This document shows, in pieces, positions 51,908 to 60,206 of a stretch of DNA of 64,000 nt. The notes under the pieces were generated by a model that did no database searches, had not been told where the DNA came from, and saw nothing but the letters and a program-made list of their open reading frames with translations. The position numbers and the translations under genes are program-made. Each line of letters begins with the position of its first letter. Position 1 is the stretch's first letter. This DNA is from Acidobacteriota bacterium (GTDB lineage Bacteria > Acidobacteriota > Terriglobia > Terriglobales > Acidobacteriaceae): positions 1 to 64,000 of the forward strand of contig JABCZI010000009.1 in assembly GCA_013289765.1 (NCBI GenBank). Direction: 5' to 3'.

Positions 51908-52195
51908 GTTGCCCGATGTCTTTTTCCCTGCCATCTTCGCCAGGGCGCGGCCGTAATCGCCAATAGTTTCCGGCCGCGACCGCATGTAGATGAACTGGCC
52001 TTCGCGGCGGGTCTCGATCAGGTTTGCGTCCGCCAAAATCTTGAGATGATGCGAAATCGTCCCCGGCGTCAGTCCGCACTGCTCGACCACCTGCCCGCAA
52101 AACATTTCTTTGTTAGGCGAGAGCCCTTCGAAAATTTTCAAGCGCGTGGGATCACTTAACGCTTTCGAAATTCTGGCTAATTCCCTTTGATCCAT
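51884..52195 (-). CDS. ArsR-family transcriptional repressor
   Basis: 103 residues from the ATG at 52195. Winged helix-turn-helix with DQRELARISKALSDPTRLKIFEGL, then FCGQVVEQCGLTPGTISHHLKILADANLIETRREGQFIYM, typical of ArsR/SmtB. The metal ligands of ArsR (ELCVCDL) are absent, so it belongs to the non-metal-sensing branch. It is divergent from an SDR gene 131 bp away; the region between holds two inverted repeats that could be its operator. The C-terminal tail is basic (KKTSGNKKAASLR). Confidence 0.9.
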   Translation of the reverse strand: MDQRELARISKALSDPTRLKIFEGLSPNKEMFCGQVVEQCGLTPGTISHHLKILADANLIETRREGQFIYMRSRPETIGDYGRALAKMAGKKTSGNKKAASLR

Positions 52196-52246
52196 ACAAA
52201 TCCCAGTGTAGCGGAACCGGAAGCAAAGAAACTGCACCTCTTGTAC

Positions 52247-52279
52247 TTTGATATTCATCAAACCATTGAAATAAGTCAA
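52247..52279. promoter_or_regulatory. Inverted repeats in the arsR-SDR divergent region
   Basis: TTTGAT-ATTC-ATCAAA (52247-52262) is a perfect 16-bp palindrome; TTGA-AATAAG-TCAA follows (52266-52279). TTGA/TCAA half-sites are common in ArsR-family operators. On the minus strand TTGACT with a 17-bp spacer overlaps them, a plausible arsR promoter, so binding would autoregulate and probably also affect the SDR gene. Confidence 0.5.
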
Positions 52280-52326
52280 GCACCGCGCCGCCAGACAGTT
52301 GGCCGCGAATTTATTGGAGGAACACC

Positions 52327-53079
52327 ATGGGGAAAAGATTTGAAGGGAAAACGGTAGTGGTCACCGGCGGCAACAGCGGCATTGGACTTGCTACCGCCAA
52401 ACTGTTCAAGGACGAAGGGGCCAACGTCGCCATATCGGGCCGCGACCAGAAAACGTTGGACGAAGCGGTTCGCACGATCGGGAAAGACACACTGGCGGTG
52501 AAGGCGGACGTTTCGAAGCTCGCCGATATTGACCGGTTGTTTAGTCAAGTATCCGCCAAGTTCGGAAAGATCGATGCGCTGTTTGCCAACGCGGGGATTG
52601 CGAAGTTTGCGCCAGTGGGCGACAGCACCGAGCAGATGTTCGATGAGACTTTCGACATCAACGTGAAGGGTTTGTACTTTACGTTGCAGAAGGCGATTCC
52701 TTATCTCAACGATAACGCGGGGATCGTGTTGAATTCGTCGGTGGTCAACTCAACGGGAACTCCGGGCGCAAGCGTTTATTCTGCCACCAAGGCAGCCGTG
52801 CGCTCTTTGGCGCGCACCTTCGCGGCGGAATTAGTTGGACGAGGGATTCGTGTAAACGTGGTCAGCCCAGGCCCCATTACCACACCTATATTTGGAAAGA
52901 CTGGATTGCCGAAAGAGGTCCTCGACGACTTCGCGAAACAAATCAAGGACGACGTGCCCATGAAGCGGTTCGGCACGCCCGACGAAGTGGGGCACGCTAC
53001 TCTGTTCCTCGCCAGCCCGGAAGCGTCCTACATTACGGGAGTCGACCTGAACGTGGATGGAGGATTGGGACAGATTTAA
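52327..53079 (+). CDS. Short-chain dehydrogenase/reductase
   Basis: 250 residues, the classical SDR length. TVVVTGGNSGIGLATAKLFKDEGA (nucleotide binding, TGxxxGIG), ALFANAGIAKFAP (NAG motif), IVLNSSVVNSTGTPGASVYSATKAAVRSLARTFAAEL (Ser and YxxxK), and RVNVVSPGPITTPIFGK. The reaction is probably NAD(P)-dependent oxidoreduction of a small alcohol or keto compound. GGAGG lies upstream of the ATG. Expression is probably controlled by the divergent ArsR-type gene. Confidence 0.93.
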   Translation: MGKRFEGKTVVVTGGNSGIGLATAKLFKDEGANVAISGRDQKTLDEAVRTIGKDTLAVKADVSKLADIDRLFSQVSAKFGKIDALFANAGIAKFAPVGDSTEQMFDETFDINVKGLYFTLQKAIPYLNDNAGIVLNSSVVNSTGTPGASVYSATKAAVRSLARTFAAELVGRGIRVNVVSPGPITTPIFGKTGLPKEVLDDFAKQIKDDVPMKRFGTPDEVGHATLFLASPEASYITGVDLNVDGGLGQI

Positions 53080-53111
53080 TCCGACCTTCGTCGGACAGGC
53101 AATATCCCTAC

Positions 53112-53144
53112 AGGCCGTCAGCCCTCGCTGGCGGCCTTTTCTTT
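53112..53144 (+). terminator. Terminator after the SDR gene
   Basis: AGGCCGTCAGC-CCTC-GCTGGCGGCCT (53112-53137) followed by TTTCTTTT. The stem core GCCGTCAGC / GCTGGCGGC is the same as after clpC. Confidence 0.9.
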
Positions 53145-53247
53145 TGATACGTGGATCGCTGGCGAACTGTTTTGGCTTCCTCGAACGGGCGGAAAGGTAA
53201 ATTTTGGCTCCCACCCGATTGACCCTCGAAAAAAACTGTGATTAGAT

Positions 53248-53321
53248 GCGCAACACTCAGCCACTGGCCGGGTTTGACAGCCCGAACCCTGCCACCCTGG
53301 TGGGGTGCGAACCGAGGAGGA
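53248..53321 (+). promoter_or_regulatory. Structured 5' leader with competing hairpins
   Basis: Upstream of the gene at 53325, CGGG (53269-53272) can pair with CCCG (53281-53284), or GGGTT (53270-53274) with AACCC (53285-53289); CACCC (53293-53297) pairs with GGGTG just before the ribosome binding site GAGGAGG. Mutually exclusive pairs next to a Shine-Dalgarno are the hallmark of a regulatory leader. The resemblance of AGCCCGAACCCTGCC to the B12 box is superficial. Confidence 0.35.
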
Positions 53322-53324
53322 AGT

Positions 53325-54305
53325 ATGAAGTCCAGTGTTGTATTCGCTACTCTTGCCTTAACCGTACTGGGCCTAACCGCGGGGGCCTACGCACGGGAAG
53401 TCGTTCTTCCCGCCGGCACTCTGTTGCAATGTACCCTCAATGAACCCAACTTCTCCTCGTCGACCGTGGATGTAGGGGACCCCGTGCTCTGCCATTTGAA
53501 GGGAGTCACGGAATTTGGACAGCAGGCCTTTCCACGCGGCAGTTATCTGGTAGGCCATCTGGAAGCGGCGAAAGATCCGGGACATTTCTGGGGCAAAGGT
53601 TACTTGAAGCTTCAGTTCGATCGTATCGGACTGCCCACCGGCGATATACCACTGGAAACAAAGGTGATCGCCACTCGCGGTTACAAAGTGGATAAGCAAG
53701 GCAAGATCGACGGCAAAGGCCACGCCAAGCGCGATGTGGTGGAATGGATGCTCCCGCCGCTCTGGCCGTGGAAGGTAATCATGCTGCCGGCGCGCGGGCC
53801 GCGTCCCACGCTGAAGGGCGAGACGGTGCTGAGCTTGCGGTTGATGGACGATGTCCAGGTGCCGCAAGTCGCGAAGACCTACGGGATGGGCTGGCACTTC
53901 TTCAGCAGTGGGCCGCAGAACGAATCCTACGATTCGCAAAATATGAACACCGCGCCGGTATTGGCGGTTCGCGGAAGCGTGACCACGGCTCGTGCGGATG
54001 TTTCGGCGTCCGTGGAAGTTCCACAGCCGTCGTATGCCAGCCTGATTACCCGCGTGACAAATTATGTCTCCGGGTCAACCGCTGCGAGCGGACCGGTGTT
54101 TATTCTGAAGACGGGCACGGTTTTGGCGGTTGGTAACTATCAATACCAGGATGGCCGCATCACCTACACACTGGCCGGTGGAGGCGGCGGAACATTGAAC
54201 GCTGAGGATGTCGACTGGACGACTACAACTCGAGTAAACAACCAGCACGGCGTGCGAATGACCTTGCACGGCGGCCATGTGAATCCGGAAACGGCAGGCT
54301 TCTAG
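53325..54305 (+). CDS. Secreted hypothetical protein with repeated beta structure
   Basis: 326 residues from the ATG at 53325, preceded by GAGGAGGAAGT. Signal peptide SSVVFATLALTVLGLTAGAYA. The mature part starts REVVLPAGTLLQCTLNEPNFSSSTVDVGDPVLCHLKGVTEFGQQAFPRGSYLVGHLEAAKDPGHFWGKGYLKLQFDRIGLPTGDIPLETKVIA. 'PAGTLLQCTLNEPNFSS.T...GDPV.C.L' recalls TrbI/VirB10-type or bacterial conjugation-associated barrels, but no such genes are nearby. C-terminus FILKTGTVLAVGNYQYQDGRITYTLAGGGGGTLNAEDVDWTTTTRVNNQ. Function unknown. Confidence 0.65.
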   Translation: MKSSVVFATLALTVLGLTAGAYAREVVLPAGTLLQCTLNEPNFSSSTVDVGDPVLCHLKGVTEFGQQAFPRGSYLVGHLEAAKDPGHFWGKGYLKLQFDRIGLPTGDIPLETKVIATRGYKVDKQGKIDGKGHAKRDVVEWMLPPLWPWKVIMLPARGPRPTLKGETVLSLRLMDDVQVPQVAKTYGMGWHFFSSGPQNESYDSQNMNTAPVLAVRGSVTTARADVSASVEVPQPSYASLITRVTNYVSGSTAASGPVFILKTGTVLAVGNYQYQDGRITYTLAGGGGGTLNAEDVDWTTTTRVNNQHGVRMTLHGGHVNPETAGF

Positions 54306-54329
54306 CTTAAGCAGTTGAAATTAAATCGG

Positions 54330-54358
54330 CCGCCGGTGAAAAGCTGGCGGCTTTTTTG
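54330..54358 (+). terminator. Terminator after the secreted protein gene
   Basis: GCCGCC (54330-54335) and GGCGGC (54347-54352) with TTTTTT following. The right arm GCTGGCGGC is again the sequence seen after clpC and the SDR gene. Confidence 0.85.
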
Positions 54359-54430
54359 TTGGTAGGATTAAAAGGGTTAAGCGCGGAGGGGTGCGGAGAA
54401 AATTCGCGGAGTGCGCGGAGGAACGGGCGT

Positions 54431-54790
54431 ATGAACAAAATCAACATTGCCGATAAGTTCGCCAAGATTTCCGAATACTGGAAGCCTTACATTGCTGCGG
54501 AACTGAACGGCCAGCATGTGAAGCTCGACAAGCTCAAGGGCGAGTTTGTATTTCATCATCACGAAAATGAAGACGAGATGTTTTTAGTGGTGAAAGGTCG
54601 GTTCCGCATGGAGTTTCGCGACCGGCACGAGTGGATTGAGGAAGGTGAATTCATTGTGGTGCCGCGCGGCGTAGAGCACAAGCCGGTGGCGGAGGAAGAA
54701 TGCTGGATTTTGCTCTTCGAGCCGGCTTCGACTTTGAATACGGGAAATGTGGTCAATGAGCGGACCCTGCCTCAACTAGAGCGGGTCTAG
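54431..54790 (+). CDS. Small cupin-domain protein
   Basis: 119 residues from the ATG at 54431. One cupin beta barrel: FVFHHHENEDEMFLVVKGRFRMEFRD has the first metal motif (HHHENEDE, His/His/Glu), and GEFIVVPRGVEHKPVAEEE the second. Such single cupins bind a divalent metal and may isomerise, oxidise or just bind a small ligand. It is on the same strand as the glutaredoxin that starts 44 bp after its stop, which could be co-transcribed. Confidence 0.85.
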   Translation: MNKINIADKFAKISEYWKPYIAAELNGQHVKLDKLKGEFVFHHHENEDEMFLVVKGRFRMEFRDRHEWIEEGEFIVVPRGVEHKPVAEEECWILLFEPASTLNTGNVVNERTLPQLERV

Positions 54791-54834
54791 TAATCCGCCA
54801 GAAGTCGTAGCGTGCTACTGTGCATCTAACACAT

Positions 54835-55092
54835 ATGGAACTCATTCTTTACTCTGCTGCCTGGTGTCCGGATTGCCGCGAAGCCAAGCGCTTCTTGGCG
54901 AAGCACAACATTGTTTACAAAGAAGTAGATATAGAGAACACGCCAGGCGCGGCGGACGAAGTCGTGGCGCGCACCGGAAAACGCGCCATTCCGCAATTTG
55001 TGATCGATGGAGAATGGGTGCAGCCCTACCTGCCCGGCCATGGATTTCTCTACGACGAAATGGCTAAGCGGCTGGGAGTTGCGAAGACTTAA
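54835..55092 (+). CDS. Glutaredoxin-family protein
   Basis: 85 residues from the ATG at 54835. Thioredoxin fold with the active site WCPDC (Cys11, Cys14) and the glutathione-side motif RAIPQFVID containing the cis-proline. DIENTPGAADEVVARTGKRAIPQF is typical. The dithiol site suggests reduction of disulfides or glutathione adducts. The small size agrees with monothiol/dithiol Grx used by ribonucleotide reductase or by NrdH-like proteins. Confidence 0.88.
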   Translation: MELILYSAAWCPDCREAKRFLAKHNIVYKEVDIENTPGAADEVVARTGKRAIPQFVIDGEWVQPYLPGHGFLYDEMAKRLGVAKT

Positions 55093-55302
55093 GGTTCAAT
55101 TAATTGCGATGATTACCTACGATTAGTTTTTTAAAGGGCCAAGCCCGTCCCCTTCATGAGCCTCCGTTCGCAACGGGTCCTGGCAGTCATTTCCCAGCAC
55201 ATCTGCGACCAGCTTTCCTTTATCCCGACACTTTCGGCACCTCCTGTACATCATCTTCCGTACCGTAGTAAAGGCTTGCGGAACAAACGAAGATGACCGC
55301 TC

Positions 55303-56265
55303 ATGTCCGAACCAGAGCTTCCGCAGGAATCGAACGAGGTCGGCGACACCTGGCAACAAATGGTCCAGGCCGTTCTGGGCGTGGTGTTGCTCGCCGGAGC
55401 GGTGGCGATGTTTCATTACTATGCGCCGGTGACGGCGCAGATTCCGCAGCCCGACGAACTCCACAAGCAGGTCGAACAACTCTCGCGCCAGGTGGCGGAA
55501 CTTGAGCAACAGCAAGCCATGCCAGCCTTGGTGCTGACCCGCTATCGGAATTCTATCGGTTATATTTACGGAATCTATCAGGTGGGTTTCGCCAACCATC
55601 CGGCGGCGATTCGCTCGCGCGTGTCTGGAACCGGTTTTTTAGTAGGCGAAACATTGCTGGCGACCAACCGTCACGTGGCCGAGCCATGGTATGGCGATAC
55701 TGAGGCGGAAGCGCTGATTCAACGCGGCGCAACCGGGATGCTGGAAAGTTTGGTCGTGTTCTTCCCGGGATCGCCTACTCCGGTAAGTCTGACGCCGGGC
55801 ACCGTTTCTTCAACGGGCGATCTGGCGGTCCTCAAGATCGAAGATAAAGACGCCGTGCGCGGCCTTGCCGTCCTGCCGCTGGCCAAGGGGACCGCATTGC
55901 CGGGAGAGTTGGTGACTGTGATTGGCTACCCCATGGGAATTGCAGGGATGGTGGCGAAGTCGCCCAACGGGATTTATCAACGCATGGCATACCGGCACAA
56001 TGACATTACTGCCGCCAGCGAACTCGCGGCGTTGTCGCTGATTCGTCCCTCAACTACTTGCGGACATCTGGGCGATGTGGTCGGAGACAAACTGATCTAC
56101 GATGCGCCCACGGCGCACGGCGGCAGTGGAGGGCCGGTGTTCAACTCCAATGCGGAAGTGATCGGAGTGAACTCCGCCTACATTGACGGTTTTTCCGGAG
56201 GAACGCTGGGAGTCTCCGTGCAGGCTCTGCGGCCACTGATCGACGCAGAGCAAAAGAAGCAGTAA
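55303..56265 (+). CDS. Membrane-anchored trypsin-like serine protease
   Basis: 320 residues. A single N-terminal helix (VQAVLGVVLLAGAVAMFHYY, residues about 21-40), then a coiled coil (PDELHKQVEQLSRQVAELEQQQ, 50-71), then a trypsin-like domain with SGTGFLVGETLLATNRHVAEPW (His124), STGDLAVLKI (Asp173) and AHGGSGGPVF (Ser275). No PDZ domain. Topology places the protease in the periplasm, tethered to the inner membrane, with the coiled coil possibly driving oligomerisation. This differs from the secreted protease at 13057, which has no anchor. Confidence 0.88.
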   Translation: MSEPELPQESNEVGDTWQQMVQAVLGVVLLAGAVAMFHYYAPVTAQIPQPDELHKQVEQLSRQVAELEQQQAMPALVLTRYRNSIGYIYGIYQVGFANHPAAIRSRVSGTGFLVGETLLATNRHVAEPWYGDTEAEALIQRGATGMLESLVVFFPGSPTPVSLTPGTVSSTGDLAVLKIEDKDAVRGLAVLPLAKGTALPGELVTVIGYPMGIAGMVAKSPNGIYQRMAYRHNDITAASELAALSLIRPSTTCGHLGDVVGDKLIYDAPTAHGGSGGPVFNSNAEVIGVNSAYIDGFSGGTLGVSVQALRPLIDAEQKKQ

Positions 56266-56298
56266 CTCCTGGAGACCAGAGTCTTAAAAGAAATTAAG

Positions 56299-56325
56299 CA
56301 GCCGGGAAGCTAAACTTCCCGGCTG
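56299..56325. terminator. Bidirectional terminator-like hairpin between convergent genes
   Basis: CAGCCGGGAAG-CTAAA-CTTCCCGGCTG, perfect 11-bp stem between the end of the protease gene and the end of the TonB-dependent receptor gene. T-runs are weak on both strands. Confidence 0.65.
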
Positions 56326-56343
56326 TTGCGTTCTAACTTTCAA

Positions 56344-59300
56344 TTAGAATGCCCAGCGCAGCGAGAACTGAATCAGGCGCGGAGTTCCGGTAGTATTCAC
56401 AATCTTGCCGAACGGGTCTGGACTGGTCTGTGTCCCGGACGCCCATAGCAGATACTGCTCATAGTCGGTGACCAGCGGAGTCGCAAAGTTTGCGTGATTC
56501 CACAAGTTGAAGAAATCGGCGGCGAAGCGGATATCCTGCCGCTCCGACAATTTGAAATGCTTGATGAGTGAGAAATCCCAATTCTGCTGAAAAGGACCGC
56601 GATAAATATTGCGTCCCAGATTGCCGAATCCCGTGGTGCAGAAGTCGGTGCTGGTCGCACATTGCGTCGGATAGAGTAATGGCGCAGTGGTAAAGGCTGC
56701 GGGATTTAAATATCCATTGAGCCGCTGCCCGAGGCTGCCTGAGCTCATGCCGCTGCCGAGGCTCGCACCGGGAGCAAGACTGGCGCTCACCGGCGACGTG
56801 CCGGCTCCGAGAAAAGCGTTGCCCCCATTTGAATCCAAAACCGAAAATGGAAGCGATGATTGGAAGCTGCTGACGCCACTCACCGTCCATCCTCCTAAAA
56901 CCGCGTGCACAACGCCGCTTGCACTGCTGAAGAATGGCAGGTCATAGACGTAGCTGATTTTTAACACCTGCGGGCGATTGAAATCGGAAATGCCCCGCGA
57001 GGCATTGATCGTGCTCTCGTCATTGAAGGCCGTATTGTTGGCGGTATTTCCGGTGGAAGTGGCGTCGATGTTTTTGGAAAATGTATAAGCCGCCTGAACA
57101 TAGCCGTGCTGCCAGCGCCGCGACAGCGTGGATTGGAACGAATGGTAGATGGAGTACGCGTCGTTGGCGAAGATTTGATACCCCGAGTAGCCGTTCAGTC
57201 CCGGCGTGGGTGTCCGCGCAATCGCGTTCGAGAACGTATTGTCGGTGATCGTGTAGCTGTTGCCGCTGGTATCGGTCACGGTAAAAGGATGAGCGGGGCT
57301 GGCATTCACCGACTGAATTGCGTCTCGCGTTTCGCGGAGGTGTGTGCCCTTCGTCCCGACATAGCCGAGTTCCAGAACCCACTTGCGCCCCAGATCGCGC
57401 TGCAGAGTGAGATTCCACTGTTGCGTGTTGGGAACCACGAAGTGCCGCGGAACTTCGAGAACGAAAAGATTCTGCGTGGAGTTTACGCCGGGTCCCCCGG
57501 TGCAGGCGTAGGTTCCGTCCGGTACAGCCGCGCTGTTACTCGGCGCGAAGCTGATAAGGTGCGCCAGGCACGGCAGCCACGCGCCTGACAGTTGGCCGGC
57601 TGCAGGTACCGCGTTCGAATTTGTCGCGGGCGTTCCCGTGAAAAAATCAGACATGGTAAACCCTGGCGTCTGTCCAAAAAACACGATCGGAATAAATGGC
57701 GACTGGAAGCTAAGTTGATCGACTGCTCCCACATCTTCGCGAACGTAGAAAATCCCGTAGCCGCCTCGCAGGGTGGTGTTGTGATGGCCGAAGACGTCAA
57801 GCGCGAATCCTACTCGCGGGCCGATGCCCGTCGAAACGCTATTCTTGAACGTTGAACCCGAAGCATTTCCCGTGAGGCCGGCTACCCCTAGCTTGTTCAC
57901 GCAACTCGGATAGATGAAAGGATATTGCCCGGAGTTGGTAAGATCCGACTCCATGTTTCCGATGTGGCAGGCATTGTCCTTCCATGCGCCGAAGAACTCG
58001 GTGCGCAAGCCTAGGTTCAGAGTCAGGTTCGATGTGACCTTCCAATCGTCCTGAGCAAACACTGCCGAGTTTTTCTGCCGGTAGTTGTGGTTGTAGACGC
58101 CGCCTCCGCCAAAGCTGAATTCCGGAGCGCCCTGCAGGAAATTCCCAAAGTCGCTGACCGTTGAAGTGCCGAAGTAAAGCTGGCCATTGAACACCTGCGG
58201 GAATCGCTTGTTCAGGCTGACGGGCGTGAACTCTCCGCCGAACCGCCAGTTGTGTTTGCCCTTGACCCAACCCAGGGTCTCCACAAAATTAAAATTGTTT
58301 TGCGCCTGGTACTGGTTGGCTTGGGGCGTTGGCCCAAACTGAAATCCCGAACTGACGAAGGTGAATTTGTAAATGCTGTCAGTGAGATTGTTGGTAGGGC
58401 GAGTGATTCCGGCCTCAGCCGCGGTGATCGGCGGGACGTTGATGTCGCTGTTGTTGATGCGAACGAAGCCAACGCGAAAGTCGTTCACTAAATTAGGAGC
58501 GAAAACGTGGGTCTCGGCCAAAGAGAAGACGCGATCTTTGACTGGCAATTGATACGGGAAGTTAAGATCGCCGCCGCTGATGCTGCCGCCCAGAGAGGCT
58601 TGCAGTCCGCCCGCGCCAAAGGGAACGTCCGATTCGAAATTCTGGAAGAAGAAGCGGACTGAAAGCTTGTCGCGGGAATTGCGAAATTCGCGGTCCCAGT
58701 TCGCCGTGAATTGATTGTCGGTGTAAGAGCCGGGCTTGCTTACCGTGAATTGTACGGTGCTGCCGGCAGCAGTTCCCGCGGGCACGTTCGGCAAGGGGAA
58801 AAGATAGCCGTTGGCGGCGCCGCCAAACTGGTTGCTCTGAAATGATACGAGCGATGCCGCGACCGGATCGATGCTGGCAACGCCGAAGGCCGATGCCAAA
58901 GCTGCCTGTCCGGTAGGCGTGCGGTCGGCTGCCGGAATATACGGGATCAGCGTGCTGATGAACGTTCCGGGGGAATCGCCGCTGCGCTGGCGCGTTCCCG
59001 AATAGTTCACGAAGAAGTAGCCAAGCTTTCCGCCGCGCCCGATGGGGCCGCCTAAATCACCACCGAAAATATTCTGCTGAATCACGGGCCGCGCCTCGCC
59101 AGCCTGATTGAGAAAGTAATCGTTGGCATCGAGCACGGTGTTGCGAAAGAACTCGTAAGCCTCGCCGTGAAATGTGTTGGTCCCTGATTTCAGAATCGCA
59201 TTAATGTTTCCGCCTCCATTGCGCCCCTGGGTGGCGTCGTACATCGAGGTCTGCACTTTGAATTCTTGAATCACCGCGGGATTCGGCAGCGGAGTCGTGG

Positions 59301-59928
59301 TAAGTTCCGCGACGTTGTAATCGGTGGCGCTGATGCCTTCGATCAAATAGTTATTGTTGTCTTCCCGCTGGCCGTTGACTTCAATACGGACGTTGCCCCG
59401 TCCCAACTGCGAGGCTGCATTCAACTCGCCTTGTGCGCCGCTCGAGAGCGTGAGCAATTGCTGAAAGTTCTGCGTGGCCAGCGGCAGATTGCGGATGGTT
59501 CCCGCTTCAATCGCTTGTCCAGTTGTGGCGTCCGTGGTGTCTACCTGCTGCACTTCGGCTTGCACCTCGATTTGCTGCTGCACCGCTTGCGGCTTGAGCT
59601 TGGCGATGAGACGCGTAGTCTCAGTGACCCGGACTACGATGTCGCGAAAAACGGAATCGCCGAAACCGGCGCCGCGCACGCTGACCGTGTAGGTGCCGGC
59701 AGGAAGAAGGGCAGCGGTAAAAGATCCGTCGGCGCTCGTAGTAACCGTGCGTTCCACCACTCCGGTTCCCTGATCCGTGATCCGTACTTCGGCATCGGCC
59801 ACGCTGGCGCCGCTGGCGTCCTGCGCGGTACCGGTGATCGCCCCTGTGGCTCCGCCCTGGGCGAACGCTTGGGCGAGGAACGCAACTGCGAGAATGCCAA
59901 TCCAGACCAACTTGATTTGCAGCTTCAT
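56344..59928 (-). CDS. TonB-dependent outer-membrane receptor with carboxypeptidase-regulatory domain (Oar-like)
   Basis: 1194 residues with signal peptide (IGILAVAFLAQAFAQ). Residues about 27-105 (GAITGTAQDASGASVADAEVRITDQGTGVVERTVTTSADGSFTAALLPAGTYTVSVRGAGF) form the CarboxypepD_reg domain. The plug follows with QIEVQAEVQQVDTTDATTGQAIEAGTIRNLPLATQNFQQLLTLSSGAQ and NGGGNINAILKSGTNTFHGEAYEFFRNTVLDANDYF, then the 22-strand barrel. The last residues are LIQFSLRWAF, with the C-terminal aromatic needed for BAM insertion. This is the Oar-type receptor group of Acidobacteria and myxobacteria, usually used for large-substrate uptake. GGGGAAAAACA precedes the ATG. Confidence 0.95.
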   Translation of the reverse strand: MKLQIKLVWIGILAVAFLAQAFAQGGATGAITGTAQDASGASVADAEVRITDQGTGVVERTVTTSADGSFTAALLPAGTYTVSVRGAGFGDSVFRDIVVRVTETTRLIAKLKPQAVQQQIEVQAEVQQVDTTDATTGQAIEAGTIRNLPLATQNFQQLLTLSSGAQGELNAASQLGRGNVRIEVNGQREDNNNYLIEGISATDYNVAELTTTPLPNPAVIQEFKVQTSMYDATQGRNGGGNINAILKSGTNTFHGEAYEFFRNTVLDANDYFLNQAGEARPVIQQNIFGGDLGGPIGRGGKLGYFFVNYSGTRQRSGDSPGTFISTLIPYIPAADRTPTGQAALASAFGVASIDPVAASLVSFQSNQFGGAANGYLFPLPNVPAGTAAGSTVQFTVSKPGSYTDNQFTANWDREFRNSRDKLSVRFFFQNFESDVPFGAGGLQASLGGSISGGDLNFPYQLPVKDRVFSLAETHVFAPNLVNDFRVGFVRINNSDINVPPITAAEAGITRPTNNLTDSIYKFTFVSSGFQFGPTPQANQYQAQNNFNFVETLGWVKGKHNWRFGGEFTPVSLNKRFPQVFNGQLYFGTSTVSDFGNFLQGAPEFSFGGGGVYNHNYRQKNSAVFAQDDWKVTSNLTLNLGLRTEFFGAWKDNACHIGNMESDLTNSGQYPFIYPSCVNKLGVAGLTGNASGSTFKNSVSTGIGPRVGFALDVFGHHNTTLRGGYGIFYVREDVGAVDQLSFQSPFIPIVFFGQTPGFTMSDFFTGTPATNSNAVPAAGQLSGAWLPCLAHLISFAPSNSAAVPDGTYACTGGPGVNSTQNLFVLEVPRHFVVPNTQQWNLTLQRDLGRKWVLELGYVGTKGTHLRETRDAIQSVNASPAHPFTVTDTSGNSYTITDNTFSNAIARTPTPGLNGYSGYQIFANDAYSIYHSFQSTLSRRWQHGYVQAAYTFSKNIDATSTGNTANNTAFNDESTINASRGISDFNRPQVLKISYVYDLPFFSSASGVVHAVLGGWTVSGVSSFQSSLPFSVLDSNGGNAFLGAGTSPVSASLAPGASLGSGMSSGSLGQRLNGYLNPAAFTTAPLLYPTQCATSTDFCTTGFGNLGRNIYRGPFQQNWDFSLIKHFKLSERQDIRFAADFFNLWNHANFATPLVTDYEQYLLWASGTQTSPDPFGKIVNTTGTPRLIQFSLRWAF

Positions 59929-60206
59929 TGTTTTTCCCCTGAAAATGTGGAATGGATTTTGCTTATTGCCGAATCAGAAAAAAGCATCGACATCGAAGAT
60001 AAGCGCATGGTCGCTGGCTCGCACGCGGCCTTTGGCTTGGGAAGGGCATGGATACCTTGAAATCCGTCGGGCGCACATTTCGGCCGAGTCTCCGAGGATT
60101 TATGGATTGCGGAAGGATACAGAAAAAGCGCGACCGTTAGCAATATAAATATTGGCGATATAAATACTGGCGCGGGCTACCGCTGCTCCGATGAGAGCGA
60201 CGGTGC
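59929..60206. other. Upstream region of the TonB-dependent receptor gene
   Basis: No gene supported in these 278 bp. It contains a tandem 15-bp repeat (60143-60172) about 215 bp before the receptor start, and an AT-rich stretch that could hold the promoter. Confidence 0.4.
60143..60172. promoter_or_regulatory. Tandem 15-bp repeat between the MarR gene and the TonB-receptor gene
   Basis: ATATAAATATTGGCG and ATATAAATACTGGCG directly adjacent, differing at one position. The dyad-like ATAAATAT core and the position between a MarR-type gene and the receptor suggest a regulator site, but this is inference. Confidence 0.4.

Noticed and set aside
53248-53321. Cobalamin riboswitch
   Set aside because: Only scattered resemblance (CGCAAC, GCCACTG, AGCCCGA..CCTGCC). 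The spacing is half of the normal one and the upstream core elements are absent.
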